Below are positions 1 to 4,310 of a DNA stretch of 8,712 bases, in pieces. A model generated the notes under the pieces. That model was not told where the DNA came from and did no database searches. It saw nothing but the letters and a program-made list of their open reading frames with translations. A program made the position numbers and the translations under genes. Source of the stretch: Beijerinckiaceae bacterium (GTDB lineage Bacteria > Pseudomonadota > Alphaproteobacteria > Rhizobiales > Beijerinckiaceae); the NCBI GenBank assembly GCA_027346205.1, contig DAIESR010000494.1, positions 1 through 8,712 on the forward strand, in the 5' to 3' direction. Within the stretch, counting starts at the first letter, position 1, and each line of letters begins with the position of its first letter.

Positions 1-48
1 ATAATCGAGTGGGAGTGAGGGGATGACAGCCACTGGAAATTTTTCTTT

Positions 49-537
49 TTAATCCAATGGCTTATCGAGTATTAGGGATGATCGGCAATACATCGTCAGT
101 TTCCCACCAGTGACCTCATAACTTATTGAACTAAAAAGAAAATTGATAAAGCGCTGAGCAGTTTCTGGCGTCAGTAGCCGGATAGGTTGACGGTATTTCT
201 GACGGTCTTTCTTGAAATGCGCGCCAGCCGAAACAAAAAGACCGTCAAATAGAGCGCATAGCGCTGGTCTTTTCCGGGGACGGAAGTTCTCGAAAATGTG
301 GTGGGAGGGGTAATAAATAGCCCGATCGGCGCGGTTTTCGCGATGATCTAGCGGGCGTGGCGCATCGTGCAGTCTTTGAGAAAGTGTAAGTTGTCGTAGC
401 GTGGCTACGATTCGGACGTCCAATCCAAATTCGCCGAGTGGGGATCTAACGCCGAGGCGAACTGTTGCAGAAGGCGCAAGCCGCCAAAGTCTTGGGTCAG
501 TGGGCTCACTCTCAAGCGCTAGCACGGCGAAATGCAT
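49..537 (-). CDS. Possible hypothetical protein (weak ORF)
   Basis: An uninterrupted 162-codon frame lies downstream of, and on the same strand as, the toxin gene. I do not recognise a family. The predicted product is basic in its middle, with a short duplication (KDRQ then KYRQ) produced by the tandem 12-mer in the DNA, and ends in a stretch rich in hydrophobic and aromatic residues. There is no clear Shine-Dalgarno sequence upstream of the ATG at 537, and third codon positions are mixed rather than GC-rich as in the neighbouring genes. It could be a recently acquired gene, a decayed fragment or a chance open frame; the last two are at least as likely as a real gene. Confidence 0.22.
   Translation of the reverse strand: MHFAVLALESEPTDPRLWRLAPSATVRLGVRSPLGEFGLDVRIVATLRQLTLSQRLHDAPRPLDHRENRADRAIYYPSHHIFENFRPRKRPALCALFDGLFVSAGAHFKKDRQKYRQPIRLLTPETAQRFINFLFSSISYEVTGGKLTMYCRSSLILDKPLD
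188..247. repeat. Tandem 12-mer with inverted copy
   Basis: TGACGGTATTTC (188-199) is followed immediately by TGACGGTCTTTC (200-211), a tandem duplication with one mismatch. The second unit is matched by a perfect 11-bp inverted copy, AAAGACCGTCA at 237-247, separated by 26 nt. The arrangement could be a protein-binding site, a recombination or replication element, or the stem of a structured transcript. It lies inside the weak - strand ORF, where it encodes KDRQ/KYRQ. Its function is unknown. Confidence 0.5.
394..410. repeat. Short perfect hairpin
   Basis: TCGTAGC (394-400) and GCTACGA (404-410) are perfect inverted 7-mers around a GTG loop. No T-tract follows on either strand, so it is not a convincing intrinsic terminator. 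It may be a chance palindrome in a structure-rich flank or a small binding site. Confidence 0.3.
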
Positions 538-644
538 ATGAACCGATTACGTGGAAAGCCGCGCGCGAAAGATCGTCTGGTTTTCGGTCCGTCAGAAATA
601 TGTCCACATTTTTCGGACGAGCGCGGAACGCCATCTTCGGAATG

Positions 645-1157
645 CTACGAAAACAATTTGGCGATCTCGGCCATCGGGATGAATAACCTTCGGCCTCCTT
701 CGACAAGAAATCTGAAGCGGTAGCGTTGATAGAACAGCGCTGCTTTGTCGTCCTTGGCGTCGACGACGAAGGCGTAGGACGCGATCTCGTTCCGCAGCGC
801 GCGGCTAAAGGCATCGAGGAGCATGAACTCGCCGTGTCCTCGCCCCTGGCGGCGCGTATCAACCGCCAGCCGTCCCATCAGCGTCGCGGGGACGACCGGA
901 TAGCGCGGTAGGCGCTTCGCAAGCGCCTCGGGCAATTCGGCAAGAGCGATGCTGGTCGCCGCAAGCGTGTAATAGCCGATCGGAACACGATCACCATCGC
1001 TGACCAACACGAAGCACGAGGCGACCCGCCGTCTTGCGTCCTGTCCCGCCTGGTGTCGCAGATACCTATCTAGCGGCTCAACGCCGCTGGCGAAGCTCTC
1101 TCGATCGTGCCGATCCGCTAAAGGCTCGATACGCAGCGCCGTCGTAGTGGACGCCAC
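645..1157 (-). CDS. GNAT-family acetyltransferase toxin (TacT/AtaT-like)
   Basis: A 170-aa GNAT protein of the kind paired with DUF1778 antitoxins. Known members (TacT, AtaT) use acetyl-CoA to acetylate the amino group of aminoacyl-tRNA, blocking translation and causing growth arrest; that activity is inferred here. The N-terminal part has the family's SGVEPLDRYL-type segment (residues 24-33) and an RRRVASCFV strand (42-50). IGYYTLAATSIAL (60-72) and LPRYPVVPATLMGRLAVD (83-100) form the core sheet. QGRGHG (104-109) is the acetyl-CoA pyrophosphate-binding Q-x-x-G-x-G motif, and Y143 in ALFYQRY is the expected catalytic tyrosine. The ending MAEIAKLFS looks complete. Start: GTG at 1157, directly after the antitoxin's TGA with no intervening base, which implies translational coupling; no ATG fits near by. 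Oddity: R147 occupies the position usually held by glycine in the FYxxxGF segment. The family call is firm; the exact RNA target is not. Confidence 0.93.
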   Translation of the reverse strand: MASTTTALRIEPLADRHDRESFASGVEPLDRYLRHQAGQDARRRVASCFVLVSDGDRVPIGYYTLAATSIALAELPEALAKRLPRYPVVPATLMGRLAVDTRRQGRGHGEFMLLDAFSRALRNEIASYAFVVDAKDDKAALFYQRYRFRFLVEGGRRLFIPMAEIAKLFS

Positions 1158-1457
1158 TCAAGCGCTGATCAGCTTGAGGTATCGTTGCGCGGCCGCTTTG
1201 AGCCGAGCGTTCGGCTCTCGCGGATTGAGGAGCGCCTCCGCGAAGACCCGGCTGTCGGCGGCGCTCAGCCGGATCGTGTGCGTTTCCTCAATGACGCGGA
1301 CGGCCGCGTCATGCACGCTGGCGATCACGAAATCTGTCAGCGTGCGCCCCTGCAGCTCGGCGGCGCGCTGGAACAACGCCTTCTGGTCGCGGGAGACCCG
1401 TGCCTCCAGCCGCTCATCTCGCGCCTTGGTCGTGGCTTTTCCTGACATCTCTCGCAT
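1158..1457 (-). CDS. DUF1778 ribbon-helix-helix antitoxin (TacA-like)
   Basis: The antitoxin partner of the GNAT toxin, up to 99 aa. The first half is a ribbon-helix-helix DNA-binding domain: a RLEARVS strand (residues 16-22), a first helix RDQKALFQRAAELQG (23-37), then TLTDFVIASVHDAAVRVIEE as second helix. The C-terminal half, with the family's FAEALLNPREPNARLKAA segment, is expected to wrap over the toxin and occlude its active site. Such proteins normally neutralise the toxin and, as a complex, repress their own promoter. Two starts are possible. The ATG at 1457 has AAGGT almost touching it, which is too close for a ribosome-binding site. The ATG at 1448 (residue 4, giving 96 aa) has the same AAGGT at a 9-nt spacing and is the more likely start. 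The gene is the first of the - strand pair and diverges from csb1 across a 116-bp gap. Confidence 0.93.
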   Translation of the reverse strand: MREMSGKATTKARDERLEARVSRDQKALFQRAAELQGRTLTDFVIASVHDAAVRVIEETHTIRLSAADSRVFAEALLNPREPNARLKAAAQRYLKLISA

Positions 1458-1460
1458 ACC

Positions 1461-1489
1461 TTGAGTTGCACCCGGAACGCGGCTATTAT
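1461..1489 (+). promoter_or_regulatory. Predicted sigma70-type promoter of the cas operon
   Basis: A TTGAGT -35 box (1461-1466, four of six consensus positions) and a TATTAT -10 box (1484-1489, five of six) are separated by an ideal 17 nt. Transcription would start near 1496 and give a leader of roughly 75-80 nt before csb1. It is the only good rightward promoter I see upstream of the tightly packed cas genes. Prediction by eye only. Confidence 0.55.
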
Positions 1490-1502
1490 GTACGGCTAAT
1501 AG
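1483..1502. promoter_or_regulatory. Inverted-repeat operator candidate shared by both operons
   Basis: CTATTA (1483-1488) and TAATAG (1497-1502) form a perfect inverted repeat with an 8-nt spacer. It covers the -10 region of the predicted cas promoter and the -10 region of the antitoxin promoter. Ribbon-helix-helix antitoxins bind short palindromic or repeated sites in exactly this position relative to their own gene. Binding by this antitoxin is inference; the repeat itself is directly visible. Confidence 0.45.
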
Positions 1503-1515
1503 ACGGACATTTCAA
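1487..1515 (-). promoter_or_regulatory. Predicted promoter of the toxin-antitoxin pair
   Basis: Reading the - strand, TTGAAA (complement of 1510-1515) can act as the -35 box. The -10 could be TACATA at 17-nt spacing (1487-1492) or the better matching CATAAT at 19-nt spacing (1485-1490). It overlaps the -10 of the rightward cas promoter, so two polymerases could not easily occupy both at once. Which -10 is used cannot be decided from the sequence. Confidence 0.4.
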
Positions 1516-1546
1516 GTGTCGTTGGGTGCTGGCGCCGCGGACAGGG

Positions 1547-1570
1547 GTCGCCATCGGCGATAGAGGGGGG
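1547..1570 (+). promoter_or_regulatory. csb1 ribosome-binding site with adjoining hairpin
   Basis: The purine run AGAGGGGGG (1562-1570) ends 3 nt before the ATG at 1574 and supports that start. Immediately upstream, TCGCC (1548-1552) and GGCGA (1556-1560) can pair around an ATC loop, extended by a G-U pair, leaving the ribosome site just outside the stem. It may modestly affect translation initiation of the first cas gene or may be incidental. Confidence 0.5.
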
Positions 1571-1573
1571 CAC

Positions 1574-2815
1574 ATGGATATCGATAAACTGAACGGCATG
1601 GTGGCCGAAGGTGCCGCCCTGCGCCGCCGGCAGGTGCTTCAGCCTGTGGGTGGCAAAGGTGATAAGATCTTTCCGCCGACCTATCCCGGTGAAGGGCGAA
1701 ATGCGCCGCCCAGGCACGTCTATGAGCGACGGCGGCTCAACGCGGCGGACATCTGGTGTGTCCTGATCGACAGCGTGCAGTCTCAGGCAAATCGACTCGA
1801 GGAATGCCTGCTCGCCGCCATCTCTGACGGCATTCCTATTCCCTATGTCGAAGTCGATTTTACCGAAGCCAAGCTCGACGGTATCAGCAAGATCACGTCG
1901 CTAGACGCCCCGCATCGCGTCTACGACGCCATTCTGCGTGACAGTCTATACAAGGGCATCCCCTTCATGGAGAGCGATGTCGGCCAGCGTCTCGCCAAGG
2001 CGAAAGCGGCGGATGCGGTGGCGCTGCTTGAAACGTCGCCGACGGCGCTCTTGTTCGGGGCGTGGCATTCGACCGGGCAAGGCGGCGGCCTCGGTGCCAA
2101 GTTTTCCCGTTGCCTGATCTCCGAAATCGTCGGTATCGATGTGCCGGTCGAAGACGTGGTCGTGAACCAGCGAACCGGTGAAGTCGAAATTCAAACATCG
2201 GGCCGGCGCACCGGCAGTCGCATAGATCCCTTGGGAGTGCTTAGAAAGGTCAAAGTCTTCAAGGGCGAAGACGGCTGGAGCACGACGAAGGCAAGCGCCG
2301 GCAAGAATGCAAAGGAGGTCAGGCCCTCCGAGATCAACCATGGGAATATCGCTCCTTCGGTTCAGCCGCTCGGCGTGACCTGCGACCACATCGAGCACAG
2401 CTTCGTCTTGAGTTTTGCGGCGCTGCGCCGATTGCATTTTGGCGGCGCCGAGAAGGACGTGGCAGGGCGCAGCTTGCTCATGGCCCTTGGGCTTGTCGCG
2501 CTCATCGAGCAGGATGCGCGTGGCTACGCACTGCGATCGCGTTGCGACCTCGTCTGCGACGGGCGTGCGCCGCTCGAGTTGGTGCGTTCTGATGGCTCGA
2601 CGGAAGCAATCGTCATCGACCGCGCACAAGCGCGAGCGTTTTACGATGCGGTATACCATGCCGCGCAAAGCGCCGGCTTTGCCCTCTCGCCCGAACCACT
2701 GAAGCTCAAGCCCCAGGACAAGCTCATTGAAATCGTTCGCGAGAGCCAGAAACTGGCCCTCGCGCTTGAAGGTGGCGATGAGGACGGGGCGAGCCAGAAT
2801 GAGTCTCATTCTTGA
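1574..2815 (+). CDS. csb1: Type I-G CRISPR Cas7-family protein Csb1 (GSU0053)
   Basis: A 413-aa Cas7-type backbone subunit; by family knowledge several copies coat the crRNA spacer in the Cascade-like surveillance complex. Family segments in order: YERRRLNAADIW near residue 50; YVEVDF near 90-95; LLFGAWHSTGQGGGLGAKFSR (159-179), the signature block of this family; SEIVGIDVP; TGSRIDPLGVLR; the PSEINHGNIAPS block near 250-260; and a C-terminal LSFAALRRLHFG segment. In most relatives I recall, the residue after the signature tryptophan is acidic; here it is H165. The ATG at 1574 is chosen because of the AGAGGGGGG ribosome site. The frame is open back to 1400, but that extension would run through the antitoxin gene and has no family similarity. 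It is the first gene of the operon and overlaps csb2 by 17 nt. Confidence 0.95.
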   Translation: MDIDKLNGMVAEGAALRRRQVLQPVGGKGDKIFPPTYPGEGRNAPPRHVYERRRLNAADIWCVLIDSVQSQANRLEECLLAAISDGIPIPYVEVDFTEAKLDGISKITSLDAPHRVYDAILRDSLYKGIPFMESDVGQRLAKAKAADAVALLETSPTALLFGAWHSTGQGGGLGAKFSRCLISEIVGIDVPVEDVVVNQRTGEVEIQTSGRRTGSRIDPLGVLRKVKVFKGEDGWSTTKASAGKNAKEVRPSEINHGNIAPSVQPLGVTCDHIEHSFVLSFAALRRLHFGGAEKDVAGRSLLMALGLVALIEQDARGYALRSRCDLVCDGRAPLELVRSDGSTEAIVIDRAQARAFYDAVYHAAQSAGFALSPEPLKLKPQDKLIEIVRESQKLALALEGGDEDGASQNESHS

Positions 2816-4310
2816 GGTCGAATATCTGCTGGGCGTCTCGTTTGCCGCCATAGGTCCTGACAGCAAAGCACCGGACTGGCCGCCACAGCCCGATCGCATC
2901 TTCTCCGCGTTGGTCGCCAGTTGGGCTGCGCGGGGCGAACGGGAGGAAGAGCGCAGAGCGCTCGAATGGTTGGAGATGCTTTCAGTTCCGCGTCTTCTCG
3001 CGTCGGATGCGGAGGCGCGCACGAGCGTTGTCGCTTTTGTTCCCCCTAACGATCCTCGCAGTGACAAGCAGAAGAATGCCAAGGGAGTCTTGCCTGCCTT
3101 GCGCAGCCGCCAACCGCGCCGCTTTCCCGCCGCGCGGCCGCATGATCCCGTCATCCGCCTGTGTTGGCCCGACGCAGAACCCGATGAGGCGATGCTCTCT
3201 GCGTTGCAGGCTTTGGCCCACGACACGGCCTATATCGGCCACTCCGCCAGTCTGACGCGCTGCCGCTTTCTGCTGAACCAAGGCGCGTGGGAATGGGGCG
3301 CAGCAAAGCGACCTCAGCGCGATGTCTATCTGGGGCGCCTGGAGGAGTTGCGCCAAGCCTATGTCCGTTTCGAGAAATCGGCCGACAAGAAAGACCGGCC
3401 GCAAAAGGGCGCGCGCGTCCAGCCGGAGCCGGAGGCGAAAGTCGCGCGGTCAAATCTGTTCGGCGGTGGAAATCGCTGGCTGATTCTCGAGCATGTCACA
3501 GGCGATATGCCGGATGTACGCGCGTGTGCTCTCGTCGCCAAAACGCTGCGAGATACACTCCTCAGCGGATATCAGCAGATCGGACTCGAAGACAAAATCC
3601 CCGAGGTAGTCAGCGGCCACGCGGCGGATGGAGCGCCAGCCCGCGCACCGCACCTTGCAATCATTCCGTTGGCGTTCGCCGGCTTTCCCTATGCCGATGG
3701 TCATGTGATGGGTTTCGCGCTCATTCCGCCAGCGGACGACGGAATAGAGGCGGACGGAGCGTTTCGCAAAGTCATGCGGAACCTTTCGCCTGTTGATGAA
3801 GAGCGGGGTCGACGGATTCTCACCCTGACGTCAAAGTCGGGAACGTCCGCCAGTTCCGCCTTTTCGATTGGTCTTTCGCCGACCTTCGAGCCGCCGGCGG
3901 ACAAGCGGTCGCTCGATCCCGCGCTTTACACCGGACCGGCGTTTGTCTTTGCGACGGTGACGCCCATCGTGCTCGACCGGCACCTGAAAGAGAAAGGGGC
4001 CGCGCGTCAGGAAGAGTCCGCCGGACAGATCGTCGCGGCATGTCGCAATATCGGGCTGCCGGAACCGGAGGCGGTCGTCGTTGACAAGCATTCGGCTATT
4101 GAGGGCGCGCCATCCGCCTATCCTTCCGGCAAATCGCCGCGCTGGATGAACTGGCGCTTGCCGCCGTCGCTGGCCAGCCGTCAGCTTGCCCATGCCGTGA
4201 TCCGCTTTGCCGAGCCCATCGACGGCCCAGTGATCCTGGGCGCGGGACGGTTCGTCGGATTGGGGTTGTGTCGCCCTATCGATCGTGAGGGTGCCGATGC
4301 TAGCCGCTGA
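2799..4310 (+). CDS. csb2: Type I-G CRISPR Cas5-Cas6 fusion protein Csb2 (GSU0054)
   Basis: A 503-aa protein. In this family an N-terminal Cas5-like RAMP domain, which caps the crRNA 5' handle, is joined to a C-terminal Cas6-like RAMP domain that cleaves pre-crRNA. The start MSLILEVEYLLGVSFAA is the first strand of the Cas5 part, followed by PPQPDRIFSALVASW. A basic linker region lies near residues 190-215. The Cas6-like part has PHLAIIPLAFAGFPYADG (284-301) and ends with the glycine-rich loop GAGRFVGLGLCRP (481-493) preceded by HAVIRF (H465). Candidate catalytic histidines are H285, H302 and H465; which one acts is unknown. The ATG at 2799 is chosen over an upstream in-frame ATG at 2727 because the family N-terminus begins there; the gene then overlaps csb1 by 17 nt, implying coupled translation. 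It overlaps cas3 by 14 nt at the other end. Confidence 0.95.
   Translation: MSLILEVEYLLGVSFAAIGPDSKAPDWPPQPDRIFSALVASWAARGEREEERRALEWLEMLSVPRLLASDAEARTSVVAFVPPNDPRSDKQKNAKGVLPALRSRQPRRFPAARPHDPVIRLCWPDAEPDEAMLSALQALAHDTAYIGHSASLTRCRFLLNQGAWEWGAAKRPQRDVYLGRLEELRQAYVRFEKSADKKDRPQKGARVQPEPEAKVARSNLFGGGNRWLILEHVTGDMPDVRACALVAKTLRDTLLSGYQQIGLEDKIPEVVSGHAADGAPARAPHLAIIPLAFAGFPYADGHVMGFALIPPADDGIEADGAFRKVMRNLSPVDEERGRRILTLTSKSGTSASSAFSIGLSPTFEPPADKRSLDPALYTGPAFVFATVTPIVLDRHLKEKGAARQEESAGQIVAACRNIGLPEPEAVVVDKHSAIEGAPSAYPSGKSPRWMNWRLPPSLASRQLAHAVIRFAEPIDGPVILGAGRFVGLGLCRPIDREGADASR

Larger units (their letters stand above)
1..644. other. Left flank with no firmly supported gene
   Basis: This stretch has visibly lower GC content than the cas genes and contains no recognisable protein family, tRNA or rRNA. 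The only ORF of note is a 162-codon one on the - strand (49-537, listed separately with low confidence). What can be seen are short structured elements: a tandem 12-mer at 188-211 with an inverted copy at 237-247, a small AGCGC-ATA-GCGCT hairpin at 253-265, a TCGTAGC-GTG-GCTACGA hairpin at 394-410 and an 8-bp palindrome GGACGTCC at 414-421. No CRISPR repeats were seen. The change in base composition relative to the toxin-antitoxin and cas genes suggests a boundary between segments of different origin, but this is inference. Confidence 0.5.

Noticed and set aside
602..618. Possible terminator after the toxin gene (GTCC/GGAC stem)
   Set aside because: The stem is only 4 bp with a large loop and no proper T-tract on the - strand.
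465..723. Short + strand frames at 465-686 and 532-723
   Set aside because: They overlap the end of the toxin gene on the opposite strand, have no ribosome site or family similarity, and overlap each other.
1400..1573. N-terminal extension of Csb1 by 58 codons
   Set aside because: It would overlap the antitoxin gene and the predicted promoters, has no family similarity, and a strong ribosome site supports the ATG at 1574.
1..1573. CRISPR array upstream of the cas operon
   Set aside because: No regularly spaced repeats of 25-40 nt were found; the only tandem repeat is a single 12-mer duplication.
1946..3226. 426-codon open frame on the - strand across csb1 and csb2
   Set aside because: It lies antisense to two genes with clear family signatures, is rich in arginine, alanine and serine as expected of GC-rich antisense frames, and shows no recognisable domain.
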